The notes: generated from the sequence alone by a model not told the origin. A stretch of DNA of 44,220 nt from Clostridia bacterium (GCA_017504625.1 JAFVQU010000016.1:73129-117348), one strand, 5' to 3'. Shown: positions 9,357 through 18,300, counted from the first letter of the stretch. Made by a program: numbers and translations.

Positions 9357-10325
9357 ATGAATAATAATGTAGATAAGGATTACGTGTGCGGCGACTTCGG
9401 TGAGGTTACCGAGTGGTTGCAGATAAAGGTTACCGTCAAGACCGAGTGTCTTGACGAGCTTACCTCGCTTATGAGCATGATAAACTCAAATCTTCTCATC
9501 GACGACCTTTCCGACATCGACCTTAAGACCTGCTACGGCGATCTTATTGACGAGAAGATACTTAACGCCGACAAGTCGCACGCGTCGGTGTCCTACTTCG
9601 TGCCCAAGGATGCGAATATTGCCGACGATATGGCGTTTTTGCGTGACAGACTCGCGTCTGCCAACCTGAGTGACGCAAATATTGAGGTCATCGGTCTTTG
9701 CGAGGAGGACTGGGCAAACTCCTGGAAGGAGTTTTACAAGCCCTTCAAGATCGGCAGAATAGTCATCGTTCCCGCTTGGGAAAAATACGAGGCGCAGGGC
9801 GACGAGATCATCGTGACGATGGATCCCGGTATGGCGTTTGGCACGGGTACGCACGAAACGACGCGCCTTATTATCGGATTGCTTCAAAAGTACGTGGGCG
9901 AGGGAATGAGTCTTCTTGACGTCGGCACGGGCAGCGGAATTCTGGCTATCTGCGGCGCAAAGCTTGGCGCTCGTCCTTGCCGCGCTTATGATCTTGATCC
10001 CATGTCGGTGCGCGTTGCAACTGAAAACGTGCGTGACAGCGGACTTGAGGACGTCATCACCTGCGGCAAGAGTGACCTCTTAAAGCAGGCAGAAAATATA
10101 GTCGGCGGTTACGACATCGTTTGCGCTAACATCGTTGCGGACATCATAATTCGTATGACGCCCGACGTCGCGCCCTTTATGCACGAAAAGACGGTCTTGC
10201 TCGCCTCGGGTATCATTTCCGAGCGTTGCGACGACGTGGTTTCTTGCTTCGAGCATCACGGATTTAAAATCGTCGAGCGCGTTGAGGACAACGGCTGGTG
10301 CGCGCTGGCGGTTATGTTGGGATAA
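9357..10325 (+). CDS. prmA: Ribosomal protein L11 methyltransferase PrmA
   Basis: PrmA methylates ribosomal protein L11 using S-adenosylmethionine. The protein has an N-terminal substrate-recognition domain (about residues 15-110), the linker motif WANSWKEFYKPFKIGRIVIV, PGMAFGTGTHETT, the SAM-binding LLDVGTGSGILAI, and CANIVADIII. These motifs are diagnostic. It follows dnaJ, as in many Bacillota. No good ribosome site precedes the ATG at 9357. A GTG at 9384, preceded by AAGGA, is an alternative start that also fits the conserved N terminus better, giving 313 instead of 322 residues. Confidence 0.94.
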   Translation: MNNNVDKDYVCGDFGEVTEWLQIKVTVKTECLDELTSLMSMINSNLLIDDLSDIDLKTCYGDLIDEKILNADKSHASVSYFVPKDANIADDMAFLRDRLASANLSDANIEVIGLCEEDWANSWKEFYKPFKIGRIVIVPAWEKYEAQGDEIIVTMDPGMAFGTGTHETTRLIIGLLQKYVGEGMSLLDVGTGSGILAICGAKLGARPCRAYDLDPMSVRVATENVRDSGLEDVITCGKSDLLKQAENIVGGYDIVCANIVADIIIRMTPDVAPFMHEKTVLLASGIISERCDDVVSCFEHHGFKIVERVEDNGWCALAVMLG

Positions 10326-10337
10326 GAAAGAGGAAAA

Positions 10338-10412
10338 TGCAAGAGGGGGAAAGGGAACTTTTTGGGAAAAAGTTGCCCTTTCCCCCTCCTGCACTTCCCC
10401 CAATCCCTCAAA
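10338..10412 (-). repeat. Intergenic hairpin repeat (family 1, copy C, inverted)
   Basis: Read on the minus strand, GAGTTTTTGAGGG (around 10400-10412) leads into a G-rich arm and a long stem. On the plus strand 10343-10363 pairs with 10367-10388, with one bulged G at 10375, and TGCA at 10338-10341 and 10390-10393 extends the structure. It is opposite in orientation to copies A, B and D. The rest of the 266-base gap between prmA and the LytTR gene holds only the promoter at 10531. Confidence 0.65.
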
Positions 10413-10530
10413 AACTCTGGCAAAAAAGGGAATAGGTTCTCGAGAGATAAATTTTGACAAGGGATAAAGCCACAGAAGCAAGATTTTTACGCGTTTTACC
10501 CACGAATTTCGACCTCTTGACTAAAACCTA

Positions 10531-10559
10531 TTTACAAATTCAAAATAAAATGCTAAAAT
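10531..10559 (+). promoter_or_regulatory. Promoter of the LytTR operon
   Basis: TTTACA (10531-10536), 17-base spacer, TAAAAT (10554-10559). The ribosome site AAGGGAGG (10578-10585) of the downstream TTG start follows, leaving a short leader. Confidence 0.65.
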
Positions 10560-10591
10560 AACATTGTAATCGAGAGAAGGGAGGCGACGGC

Positions 10592-11050
10592 TTGAAGATA
10601 CGGACGGAGATATGCGACGACGGACAAGAGGAGATAATAATCCGTTGCCGCGCGCGCACCGATCAGATAAAAAACATCGAGTCGATGCTTGAGGGGCTCG
10701 TGTCGAGCGAGCGAGAGATGACGCTTCATCTCTCGGGTGTCGAGTATTACGTGCCGATAAAGGACATCCTCTTTTTCGAGGCGTACGACGGAAAGATCTA
10801 CGCGCACACGCAAAAAAAGACCTTTAGTTGTGAGTATAAGCTTTTTGAGCTTGAAAACCTGCTCCCGTCGTGCTTTGCGAGGATCTCAAAATCAACGGTG
10901 GCAAACGTGATGATGATCTCGTCGCTCCGCCGCGAGCTTGTCGGCAACGGCGAGATAGGCTTTAAGGGCTGTGACAAGAGAACCTACTTCTCACGCAGTT
11001 ATTATAAGGTATTAAGGGATAAAATTGACGAAATGAGGTTGGGAAAATGA
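10592..11050 (+). CDS. LytTR-domain DNA-binding regulator
   Basis: This 152-residue protein ends in a LytTR DNA-binding domain (about residues 48-148), seen in GVEYYVPIKDILFFEAYDGKIY, LENLLPSCFARISKSTVAN and the closing RSYYKVLRDKI. It has no receiver domain, so it is a stand-alone regulator and not a classic response regulator. The start is TTG, supported by the strong ribosome site AAGGGAGG seven bases upstream. It overlaps the next gene by 4 bases. Stand-alone LytTR proteins are often encoded with a small membrane protein that controls their activity, which matches this pair. Targets are unknown. Confidence 0.88.
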   Translation: MKIRTEICDDGQEEIIIRCRARTDQIKNIESMLEGLVSSEREMTLHLSGVEYYVPIKDILFFEAYDGKIYAHTQKKTFSCEYKLFELENLLPSCFARISKSTVANVMMISSLRRELVGNGEIGFKGCDKRTYFSRSYYKVLRDKIDEMRLGK

Positions 11051-11757
11051 AAACTGAAAAGATATTTTGGGGACTTGGATTTATACTGCTCGCGGTTGCG
11101 CTTTTGCTCAACGCTCTTGGCGTAATGGCACCCTTTACAAGCGCAATTGGAGAGATATCGTTTATTGCGATCGTCGCTGGGTTGATATTACTATCCTTCA
11201 CGATAGAGAGGATAATAAAGGGCAAGATCAGCGAGATCTTCGTGCCGCTTTCCTTTATCTTTATGCTCTTTGAGAAGAATATAGCAACGCTTTGTTCTCT
11301 TGAGGACGAGAACATAATCAACAACTGGTTGCTTTTCGGCTGTGCGTGCCTGCTCCAGCTCGGATTTGAGATAATTCTCCCGAAGAAAAATCGCCGCAAG
11401 TTCAGGGCGGTGAAGTGTGACGGACATAAATTCCATCGAAGCAGCTCGTCATTCAAATCGAGTGTGAAATACATTGATGCGGAAAGCTTTTTTGAGGAAT
11501 ACGTTGAGAACGATCTCGGCTCGTGCGTTATCAGATTTGCAAACGTTGAAAAATACGCAGGCGGCGGAACGCTTCACGTTGACAATAACCTCGGTTCAAT
11601 GGTAGTTGAGGTGCCTTCAAGCTGGAGATTTGTCCACAATATAGACAACAGTCTTGGAAACGTAGTGGCAGACGTTGACGGCGGTAACCCCGACGGGCCT
11701 CTGCTCAAGATCGAGGGTGACAACAACCTCGGCTCACTGTCGATCAAATACGTTTGA
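11047..11757 (+). CDS. LiaF-like membrane protein paired with the LytTR regulator
   Basis: This 236-residue protein has four hydrophobic segments in its N-terminal half (about residues 7-24, 32-50, 60-75 and 93-115). A cytoplasmic or surface C-terminal beta-rich domain follows, in which the pattern (N/S)LG repeats: NDLGSCVI, NNLGSMVV, NSLGNVVAD, NNLGSLSI. That repeat resembles the C-terminal beta-helical domain of LiaF/YvqF-type proteins that sense cell-wall stress. The ATGA overlap with the LytTR gene points to co-expression and functional pairing, with this protein probably modulating the regulator. The membrane topology is seen; the sensing role is inference. Confidence 0.68.
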   Translation: MKTEKIFWGLGFILLAVALLLNALGVMAPFTSAIGEISFIAIVAGLILLSFTIERIIKGKISEIFVPLSFIFMLFEKNIATLCSLEDENIINNWLLFGCACLLQLGFEIILPKKNRRKFRAVKCDGHKFHRSSSSFKSSVKYIDAESFFEEYVENDLGSCVIRFANVEKYAGGGTLHVDNNLGSMVVEVPSSWRFVHNIDNSLGNVVADVDGGNPDGPLLKIEGDNNLGSLSIKYV

Positions 11758-11765
11758 GAATAAAG

Positions 11766-11793
11766 AAAAGCCTCGCACAAGCGAGGCTTTTTT
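11766..11793. terminator. Bidirectional terminator between convergent operons
   Basis: AAAGCCTCGC, loop ACAA, GCGAGGC followed by TTTTTT; an A run on the 5' side makes it work on both strands. It separates the LytTR operon (plus) from the ABC transporter operon (minus). Confidence 0.9.
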
Positions 11794-12377
11794 CATATTT
11801 TTATTACCCTTGCGCCGAGCTTTTCGGCGTGGCTTTCGTCGTGTGTGACGAGGACAAGGGTCTTTCCCTCTGAGAATTTGTCAAGGAGCGAAAGCATATC
11901 GTCTGCCGTTGCCTTGTCAAGTGCCGAAAAGGGCTCGTCAAGAAGGAGAAGCTGAGCGCCTGTAACGTCGGCAAAGGCAAAAAATCTTGCAAGGGCAACT
12001 CTTTGCGCCATACCGCCCGAGAGAGAATCGGGCATTTTTTCGGCTTCGGCGGCAAGTCCGACCGCCGAAAGATGCCTTTTGGCAAGCTCGATTGCGGGAA
12101 CGCGAGTGCTTTTCGGCAGAACAGCCGCTATATTTTCTATCGCGCTTTTCCACGGAAGAAGTCGAGGCTCCTGAAACATTACCGCGACGGCGTCACTTAC
12201 GCGGATGTTGCCGCCATCAGCCATCTCAAGTCCCGCAATTATATGCAAAAGCGTGGTTTTTCCGCATCCCGACGCACCGACGAGGCAAATGCGCTCGCCT
12301 ATATCTGCCGAGAGCGAAAAATCGGTCAAAACGGCTCTGTCACCGTATGATTTCGATATGTTTTCAAGCTTTATCAT
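11793..12377 (-). CDS. ABC transporter ATPase (SsuB/TauB/ThiZ type)
   Basis: This is the ATP-hydrolysing subunit of an importer, about 194 residues. It has Walker A GASGCGKTT, a Q-loop VMFQEPRLLPW, the ABC signature LSGGMAQRVALARF, Walker B LLLLDEPFSALD and the switch HDES. The motif QEPRLLPW is typical of the nitrate/sulfonate/taurine and pyrimidine-precursor importers. I use the ATG at 12377 because it gives the usual start MIKLENISKSYG and overlaps the permease stop in an ATGA; the longer in-frame reading from 12485 is inside the permease gene. It is shorter than most relatives (about 250), with little after the switch histidine. Confidence 0.9.
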   Translation of the reverse strand: MIKLENISKSYGDRAVLTDFSLSADIGERICLVGASGCGKTTLLHIIAGLEMADGGNIRVSDAVAVMFQEPRLLPWKSAIENIAAVLPKSTRVPAIELAKRHLSAVGLAAEAEKMPDSLSGGMAQRVALARFFAFADVTGAQLLLLDEPFSALDKATADDMLSLLDKFSEGKTLVLVTHDESHAEKLGARVIKI

Positions 12378-13141
12378 TTTGCCGCGCCCCCTTTTACAGA
12401 ATTGAAGCGTTTTGTTGCCGCCCCAAGAAGTGATATCGCGAGCTTTTCGATAATTACGCTCAGAATTATCACTACCACCGTCCACGCAAAGAGGTCGACG
12501 GTTTCAAGATTATATTTAGCCTCAAAAATTCGCGTTCCGATAGCGACCGCGGGCAAAATGAGAGCCTCGGCGGCAACTCCCGCCTTCCACGCAAGACCGA
12601 GCGACGAGTTGAGCGATGCCGCAAGGTACGGCGCGACCGTGGGCAGATAAATATGCCTTATAAGCGCGCCGCGGCTCATCTTGTACGCTCTCGCCATCTC
12701 GAGAAGCTCCTTGTCCGCGCCGAGAATTGCCGTTTCGATATTGCTCCAGACGATAGGAAGCACGACGAGCAGGGAGATTATCACGGGCACGGTATCTCGG
12801 TCAAGCCAAAGCAGAATGAGAATGATAAACGAGGCTATCGGAGTTGATTTTATCACGGCAAGCGCGGGCGTGAAAAAATCCCTTGCTATCTTGTATCTCG
12901 CGGTGAGTATGCCGCCGCCAACACCGAGAATCAATCCGAGCAAAAGTCCCGAGAATATTCTCAAAAATGACGAAAGCAGGGCAGAGTAAAGCTCTTTGGT
13001 AAGGCATAGCGCACATAGCCTTTTTGTCACCTCGACGGGCGAGGGCAAAAGCAAGCTTTCGCTAACCGCCATAGCCGCAATCTGCCAAAGCAAGAGCCAG
13101 ATAAGTGCTATTATCGTGTATTTCAGAATTTTTTTAATCAT
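12374..13141 (-). CDS. ABC transporter permease (SsuC/TauC/ThiX type)
   Basis: This integral membrane subunit has about six transmembrane segments. The coupling motif EMARAYKMSRGALIRHIYLP is the EAA loop that docks with the ATPase, and LNSSLGLAWKAGVAAEAL follows as in the nitrate/sulfonate class. The start at 13141 gives MIKKILKYTI and overlaps the end of the binding-protein gene by 8 bases; an in-frame extension to 13183 lies inside that gene and lacks family similarity. With its neighbours it forms a complete importer. Substrate cannot be decided from the permease. Confidence 0.9.
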   Translation of the reverse strand: MIKKILKYTIIALIWLLLWQIAAMAVSESLLLPSPVEVTKRLCALCLTKELYSALLSSFLRIFSGLLLGLILGVGGGILTARYKIARDFFTPALAVIKSTPIASFIILILLWLDRDTVPVIISLLVVLPIVWSNIETAILGADKELLEMARAYKMSRGALIRHIYLPTVAPYLAASLNSSLGLAWKAGVAAEALILPAVAIGTRIFEAKYNLETVDLFAWTVVVIILSVIIEKLAISLLGAATKRFNSVKGGAAK

Positions 13142-14126
13142 TGTCAATATAATAAATATTCGCGTCGGGTGTCTTTCCGCCAATCGCGGCGGGGTTTACA
13201 GTATAAAGCTTTTGGAAGAATATATCAAGTGAGCTTGCCATCTCCTCGCCGTCAATATAGACGATATTGCAGTTCGGTATTGCCTTTGCGGCTACGTCGT
13301 CTTTGCCCGCAAAAATGCCGACCCCCGTGATGCAAGCCGCCGCCTTCTGAGGCTCTGCGTTGGTAAATTCGATAGAAGCCTTGTAGTCCGCAAGGAACTG
13401 TGCAAGCTCCTTTACGTGCGCCTCTGCCCATTCGGTGCGGACAACGATACATCCCTGCATCAGAGTGCCCTCACCGTAAGCCTTTTCCCATTCTGCCGTA
13501 AGGTCAAGCGCGACCGAGAGATTTGAGTTCGCGCTCGTGGCAATCGTCACCATAGGCTCGGGAAGCACCGCGATATCAACTTCGTCCGTAACGAGTGCCG
13601 CGCGGAGATCGGCGGGCTGAGCGTATCCCGTGTCTATCGTAATGTTTTCGTTTGGAATAAGACCGTTTGCGCGGCAGATCGCCTCAAAAATGAACGCGGG
13701 ATTTTGCGCGGGGCAGTAGACGGTCTTGCTCTCAAGGTCTGAAATGCTTTCCACCGTCACTCCCTCGCTCGTAAGCAGATAAAGCACGCCGAGAGTATTG
13801 ACTGCGGCAATTTTGACCTTGCCGCCCGTTTTGTTATAGAGGTTAGCCGCCGCGTTGGTCGGGAGCGCGGCAATATCAATTGAGCCGTTGATAAGTCCCG
13901 CGGTGATATTTGACGCGTCGGATTCAACTGTGAATTGGTAATTTAAGTCGCTCTGTCCGTTTATCGTGTCGCTTATAAGCGTTGCCGCGCCAAATCCCGT
14001 TGTGCCGTTAAGCACCGAGATATTGATCTCAAGCTCGTTGCCTATCAGTGTAAGTCGGCAGGACGCAAGAAAGGGAACTGCCAGAGCTATTATAAGAAAA
14101 AGTGCCGTGATGCGCAAAAATTTCAT
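13134..14126 (-). CDS. ABC transporter substrate-binding lipoprotein (NMT1/SsuA-like)
   Basis: This extracytoplasmic protein captures the substrate for the importer. It has a lipoprotein signal with lipobox LASC after about 22 hydrophobic residues, and the periplasmic-binding fold of the NMT1/SsuA class (GSIDIAALPTNAAANLY, VDIAVLPEPMVTIA, EWAEAHVKELAQFLADYKASIEF). The class imports sulfonates, nitrate or thiamine pyrimidine precursors. I use ATG 14126, which has the ribosome site GAAAGG 8 bases ahead, instead of upstream ATGs at 14150 and 14135. The leader is short, and I see no TPP riboswitch, so a thiamine role has no regulatory support here. Confidence 0.85.
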   Translation of the reverse strand: MKFLRITALFLIIALAVPFLASCRLTLIGNELEINISVLNGTTGFGAATLISDTINGQSDLNYQFTVESDASNITAGLINGSIDIAALPTNAAANLYNKTGGKVKIAAVNTLGVLYLLTSEGVTVESISDLESKTVYCPAQNPAFIFEAICRANGLIPNENITIDTGYAQPADLRAALVTDEVDIAVLPEPMVTIATSANSNLSVALDLTAEWEKAYGEGTLMQGCIVVRTEWAEAHVKELAQFLADYKASIEFTNAEPQKAAACITGVGIFAGKDDVAAKAIPNCNIVYIDGEEMASSLDIFFQKLYTVNPAAIGGKTPDANIYYIDND

Positions 14127-14164
14127 TATGCCCATCCTTTCATTTTGCAAAATTTACAAGTAAA

Positions 14165-14193
14165 ATTATACTACTTTTCTATTCTTGTGTCAA
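14165..14193 (-). promoter_or_regulatory. Promoter of the ABC transporter operon
   Basis: On the minus strand TTGACA (complement of 14188-14193), 17-base spacer, TATAAT (complement of 14165-14170), both perfect boxes. Transcription should start near 14158, about 32 bases before the chosen start of the binding-protein gene. Confidence 0.88.
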
Positions 14194-14247
14194 GCAAATA
14201 AGGATATATCGCAAAATGTAAAAAAAATATTAAATCGCAAAATATTC

Positions 14248-14276
14248 TTTACATTCGGCATCATTTGATATATAAT
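14248..14276 (+). promoter_or_regulatory. Promoter of galE-galM
   Basis: TTTACA (14248-14253), 17-base spacer, TATAAT (14271-14276). It is divergent from the ABC transporter promoter 55 bases away. The ribosome site GAGGTGG precedes the galE ATG. Confidence 0.82.
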
Positions 14277-14334
14277 TAAAAGGGTGTTGTGCATAAAAGC
14301 ATAACGAAAAAATGATAAAGCTACGAGGTGGAAA

Positions 14335-15354
14335 ATGTCAGTTTTGATTACGGGCGGCGCGGGATTTATAGGCTCTCACGCGGCGGTTGAATTTTTGAAT
14401 GCGGGATACGAGATAGTTATTATGGATAACTTCTCAAACAGTAAGCCCGTCGTGCTTGACAGAATTAAGCAGATCACAGGCAAGGATTTTAAGTTTTATC
14501 GGGCAGATCTGCTTGATCTTGCTTCTCTTGATAAGATATTTGACGAAAATCCCGAAATTGACAGTGTAATTCATTTTGCGGGACTTAAGGCGGTCGGCGA
14601 ATCGGTATCAAAGCCCCTTGAATATTACCATAATAACGTGACGGGAACGCTTATGCTTTGCGATTCAATGCGCCGTCACGGAGTAAAGACGATAGTTTTC
14701 AGCTCATCGGCAACCGTATACGGCGCGCCCGACGAGGTGCCGATCAAGGAGAGCGCAAGAGTTGGCAACGCGACCAATCCTTACGGCGAAACAAAGGTTA
14801 TGATAGAGCGAATTTTGAAGGATATCTACGTGTCCGACAAGGAATGGAACGTGTCGGTTCTTCGCTATTTCAATCCTATCGGCGCGCATAAATCGGGACT
14901 TATCGGCGAGGATCCCAACGGAATTCCGAACAACCTTATGCCTTATATCACAAAGGTTGCGGGCGGTAAGCTCCCCTATCTCCACGTTTTCGGAAACGAT
15001 TATAATACCCACGACGGAACGGGTGTCCGCGATTATATCCACGTAGTTGACCTTGCCCGCGCGCATCTGAAGGCGCTTGAATCTATCAAGGAGCGCCGCG
15101 GCATCGACTATTTCAATATCGGCACGGGCACGGGATATTCTGTGCTTGACATCGTCAAGGCGTACAAGGAAGCTACCGGAGTTGAGATCAAGTACGAGAT
15201 CGAGGGCAGACGTCCCGGCGACATCGACGCTTGCTTTGCAGATCCCACCAAGGCGAGAGAGATTCTCGGCTGGACTGCGGAATACGACATTACCGATATG
15301 TGCCGCGACTCGAATAATTGGCAGAGAAATAATCCCAACGGATACGGAGAATAA
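14335..15354 (+). CDS. galE: UDP-glucose 4-epimerase GalE
   Basis: GalE interconverts UDP-galactose and UDP-glucose in the Leloir pathway using bound NAD. The 339-residue protein has the Rossmann motif [14 protein letters not shown] at the N terminus, FSSSATVYG with the catalytic serine/threonine region, YGETKVMIE with the YxxxK catalytic pair, [18 protein letters not shown], and [10 protein letters not shown]-like [14 protein letters not shown]. Length is typical. The gene is followed after 4 bases by galM, so both work on galactose in one operon. The GH36-like enzyme at 41383 could supply galactose. Confidence 0.97.
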   Translation: MSVLITGGAGFIGSHAAVEFLNAGYEIVIMDNFSNSKPVVLDRIKQITGKDFKFYRADLLDLASLDKIFDENPEIDSVIHFAGLKAVGESVSKPLEYYHNNVTGTLMLCDSMRRHGVKTIVFSSSATVYGAPDEVPIKESARVGNATNPYGETKVMIERILKDIYVSDKEWNVSVLRYFNPIGAHKSGLIGEDPNGIPNNLMPYITKVAGGKLPYLHVFGNDYNTHDGTGVRDYIHVVDLARAHLKALESIKERRGIDYFNIGTGTGYSVLDIVKAYKEATGVEIKYEIEGRRPGDIDACFADPTKAREILGWTAEYDITDMCRDSNNWQRNNPNGYGE

Positions 15355-15358
15355 AAGA

Positions 15359-16420
15359 ATGAACATAGAGAAGAAACTTTTCGGCACGCACAACGGACGC
15401 GACGTTGACGTTTACACATTGACTAATGATAACGGTATGAGTGCCGACATCATCACCTTTGGCGGTGCGATTCAAAAGCTTATGGTGCCCGACCGCCGCG
15501 GTGAGCTTTGCGATATAGTAGGCGGCTACGACAACCTTCGCTCTTACGTTGAGGGTGACGGCTATCAGGGCGCGCTTATCGGTCGTTTCGGCAACAGAAT
15601 TGATAAGGGTAAATTCATGCTTGACGGCAAGGAGTACACGCTATTTTGCAATGACGGAGCAAACCACCTTCACGGCGGCAAGGTCGGCTTTTCCCATAAA
15701 ATCTGGGATGCGGTTGCATCTGTTGAAGATGACGGCTGTTGCCTTGACCTTTCATATACCTCACCCGACGGCGAGGAGGGCTATCCCGGCACGCTTACCA
15801 TCAACGTAAGATACAAGCTGACGAAGGATAACGCGCTCTCAATAAGCTATCGCGCGACTACCGATAAAAAAACGATTTTGAACCTCACGAATCACACCTA
15901 TTTCAACCTAGGCGGATATGCGTCGGGCAAGATTTTTGACCACGTTATGCAGTCCGATGCGGAGAGCTTCCTTGAAACAGACGAGAATCTTACCCCCACG
16001 GGTAAAATTATCCCCGTTGAGAATACTCCCTTTGATTTCAGAGAGCCTAAGGCAATCGGTCGCGATTTTGACCTTTTCTACGAGCCTATGCGCTTGGCGG
16101 CAGGCTATGACCACTGCCTCAATTTCCCCAAGAGTGATGATCCTATGGCAAAGCCCAGATTTACCGTGTGGGAAGCGAAGAGCGGTAGGGTTATGGAAAC
16201 CTACACGGATATGCCCTGCGCGCATTTCTATACCGGAAATTTCCTTATCAATCCCGATTATCCCTTCAAGGGCGGCTATCCTCAGGGCAAGCAGAACGCA
16301 TTTTGTCTTGAAACCGAGCTTATGCCCGACGCTATAAATCACGAAAACTTCACCGACTGCACGCTTGATGTCGGCGAGGTCTTTGAATCGACTACGGTTT
16401 ATAAATTCTCAACCAAATAA
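15359..16420 (+). CDS. galM: Aldose 1-epimerase GalM (mutarotase)
   Basis: GalM interconverts the alpha and beta anomers of galactose or glucose, feeding galactokinase. The 353-residue protein has GRFGNRI, NHLHGG with a catalytic histidine, NLTNHTYFNLGG with the second histidine, and FCLETELMPDA with the catalytic glutamate. I place the start at ATG 15359, five bases after the galE stop, with GGAG (15345-15348) as ribosome site and the family start MNIEKKLFG. The longer reading back to 15077 runs inside galE in another frame and is not coding. Confidence 0.96.
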   Translation: MNIEKKLFGTHNGRDVDVYTLTNDNGMSADIITFGGAIQKLMVPDRRGELCDIVGGYDNLRSYVEGDGYQGALIGRFGNRIDKGKFMLDGKEYTLFCNDGANHLHGGKVGFSHKIWDAVASVEDDGCCLDLSYTSPDGEEGYPGTLTINVRYKLTKDNALSISYRATTDKKTILNLTNHTYFNLGGYASGKIFDHVMQSDAESFLETDENLTPTGKIIPVENTPFDFREPKAIGRDFDLFYEPMRLAAGYDHCLNFPKSDDPMAKPRFTVWEAKSGRVMETYTDMPCAHFYTGNFLINPDYPFKGGYPQGKQNAFCLETELMPDAINHENFTDCTLDVGEVFESTTVYKFSTK

Positions 16421-16423
16421 AAT

Positions 16424-16453
16424 AAAAAAGGAACGCCTCGGCGTTCCTTTTTT
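16424..16453. terminator. Bidirectional terminator between galM and murI
   Basis: AAAAAAGGAACGC, loop CTCG, GCGTTCCTTTTTT: a 7-bp GC-rich stem flanked by A and T runs on both sides, so it can serve both converging genes. It touches the last codon of murI. Confidence 0.92.
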
Positions 16454-17234
16454 ATCTGTACAAAAGCTTTTTTGAAATTTCGATCATTTTCTCATCTTGC
16501 GAGGTATTGATGATCTCGATTTTGCCGTCAGATTCGCTGCTTGTGTCGCGGAGAAGCCCCGCCTCCAAAAGCTTTCTTTTCGTGTGTCGCGCCGTGCCCT
16601 CGCCGCCGTCGATGATCTTCACGTCGGCAGAGAAATGCTTTGCGATCATTGATCTGACGTGCGGGTAATGGGTGCAGCCAAGCACGATGCCGTCGATCTT
16701 TTCATTCTTATATGGAGCGAAAAGCTTGGCAAGATACTCGTCGAGCTCATCCGACTCAAGGTCGCCCTTTTCGATCAATTCAACGAGCCCGTGGCAGGGA
16801 AGCGGAATGAACTCTCCCTTGCCCCAAAAGCGATTGACAAGCGATTTGAACTTCTCCTCGCGAAGCGTGAGGGCGGTTGCCATCACTATCACTCGCGGTT
16901 TTTCGCATATCTCGGACGCAGGCTTTATCGCAGGCTCGATGCCGACGATGATAAGCTCGGGATTTTCCTCGCGCAAAACTCTGACCGCCGCGCTCGTCGC
17001 GGTGTTGCAGGCGATAACGAGAGCCTTTATTCCTCGCTCCTTCAAGGCGGCGAGGTTTTTCTTCGTCAGTTCAAGCACCTCGCTTTTTGACTTTGAGCCG
17101 TAGGGCGCGTTTTGCGAGTCGCCGAAATATATATAATTTTCTTGTGGCATAATGCGAACAAGCTCGCGAAGCACGCTTATTCCGCCCACTCCCGAGTCAA
17201 GCACCGCTATCGGCAGCTCTCGTCTTGCGTCCAT
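16452..17234 (-). CDS. murI: Glutamate racemase MurI
   Basis: MurI makes D-glutamate for peptidoglycan in the cytoplasm. The 260-residue protein shows VLDSGVGGISVLREL, the substrate loop FGDSQNAPYGSKS, and the two catalytic cysteines in IACNTATSAAV (Cys76) and VLGCTHYPHV. Length is typical. It lies 18 bases after a threonine-aldolase-like gene and shares its promoter at 18329-18357. Its own ribosome site before 17234 is AAGGAAAAGG, which fits the chosen ATG. Together with the Dlt-like operon and the D,D-carboxypeptidase it belongs to the wall-building set of the window. Confidence 0.96.
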   Translation of the reverse strand: MDARRELPIAVLDSGVGGISVLRELVRIMPQENYIYFGDSQNAPYGSKSKSEVLELTKKNLAALKERGIKALVIACNTATSAAVRVLREENPELIIVGIEPAIKPASEICEKPRVIVMATALTLREEKFKSLVNRFWGKGEFIPLPCHGLVELIEKGDLESDELDEYLAKLFAPYKNEKIDGIVLGCTHYPHVRSMIAKHFSADVKIIDGGEGTARHTKRKLLEAGLLRDTSSESDGKIEIINTSQDEKMIEISKKLLYR

Positions 17235-17252
17235 AACCTTTTCCTTTTGTTT

Positions 17253-18278
17253 TTATAAATATTTTGCCAATTCTTCAATATCGGCGTCGGTCGTTGCCCA
17301 GCTCGTTGCAAGGCGCACGACGGTGTGACTGTCATCGTATTTTTCCCAAAATCCGACCGCCACATTCTTCTTAAGCTCTTCAAGCTTACCGTTTTCAACG
17401 ATAATAAACTGCTGATTGGTGGGAGAATCGAGGTGGAATCTGTATCCCTTATCGGCAAGCAATTTTTTCAGCTTTTCCGCTTGATCTATCGCGTTTTTGC
17501 TTATCTCAAAATAAAGTCCGTCGGTGAAAAGCGTGTCAAACTGCACGCCGAGAAGTCTGCCCTTGGCAAGAAGTCCGCCGTGCTGCTTTATCGAGGTCAT
17601 AAAGTGCTTTGGCGTATTGTTTTTCGTAAATACGACCGCCTCGCCGCAGAGTGCGCCGACCTTCGTGCCGCCGATGTAGAAAACGTCGCAAAGACTTGCT
17701 ATCTCGGGGAGTGAGAGGTCTGTGTCACGGCTCATAAGACCGTAGCCAAGACGCGCGCCGTCAAGGAAGAGCGGAATACCTTTCTTGCGGCAGATATCCG
17801 AAATCCTTGTCAGCTCGTCCTTCGTATAAAGCGTGCCGTACTCGGTCGGATGCGATACGTATACCATACCGGGAAATACCATATGCTCGTGGTTATCGTC
17901 GGCGTAAAAATCTTTGATGAAGCCGTCAAGCTCGTCCGCGTCAAGCTTTCCGTTATGGTGGGGAAGCAGGAATACCTTGTGTCCCGTGTATTCTATCGAG
18001 CCTGCCTCGTGAAAGCCGATGTGACCGGTTACCGTTGAGATAACGCCCTCGTATCGCGCAAGCATCGAGGAAATAACGATAGCGTTGGTTTGCGTACCGC
18101 CTGCGATAAGCCATACGTCACTGTCGGGGCATCCGCACGCCACCTTTATCTTTTCCTTTGCGCTGTCGCAGTATTTGTCAAATCCGTAGCCCGCGAGAGC
18201 CTCGAAATTGGTTTCACCAAGGCGGCGGAGAATCTCGGGATGCGCTCCCATTATGTAATCACTCTGAAAATATACCAT
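17253..18278 (-). CDS. Low-specificity threonine aldolase-like PLP enzyme
   Basis: This 341-residue protein belongs to the beta-eliminating lyase/threonine aldolase family, which cleaves threonine to glycine and acetaldehyde with pyridoxal phosphate. The PLP lysine is in FYIGGTKVGALCGEA, and the cofactor aspartate in PLFLDGARLGYGL. N-terminal SDYIMGAHPEILRRL is typical. I choose ATG 18278, preceded by GAGGT at 6 bases, and not the in-frame ATG at 18299. It is first in a two-gene operon with murI. Some members of this family act on other beta-hydroxy amino acids, so substrate is not fixed. Confidence 0.88.
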   Translation of the reverse strand: MVYFQSDYIMGAHPEILRRLGETNFEALAGYGFDKYCDSAKEKIKVACGCPDSDVWLIAGGTQTNAIVISSMLARYEGVISTVTGHIGFHEAGSIEYTGHKVFLLPHHNGKLDADELDGFIKDFYADDNHEHMVFPGMVYVSHPTEYGTLYTKDELTRISDICRKKGIPLFLDGARLGYGLMSRDTDLSLPEIASLCDVFYIGGTKVGALCGEAVVFTKNNTPKHFMTSIKQHGGLLAKGRLLGVQFDTLFTDGLYFEISKNAIDQAEKLKKLLADKGYRFHLDSPTNQQFIIVENGKLEELKKNVAVGFWEKYDDSHTVVRLATSWATTDADIEELAKYL

Positions 18279-18300
18279 GATCGACCTCAAATAACACAAA

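Noticed and set aside
15077-15358. N-terminal extension of galM inside galE
   Set aside because: The extension is in another frame of galE, is Arg/Ser rich and unlike any epimerase; ATG 15359 has a ribosome site and the family start.
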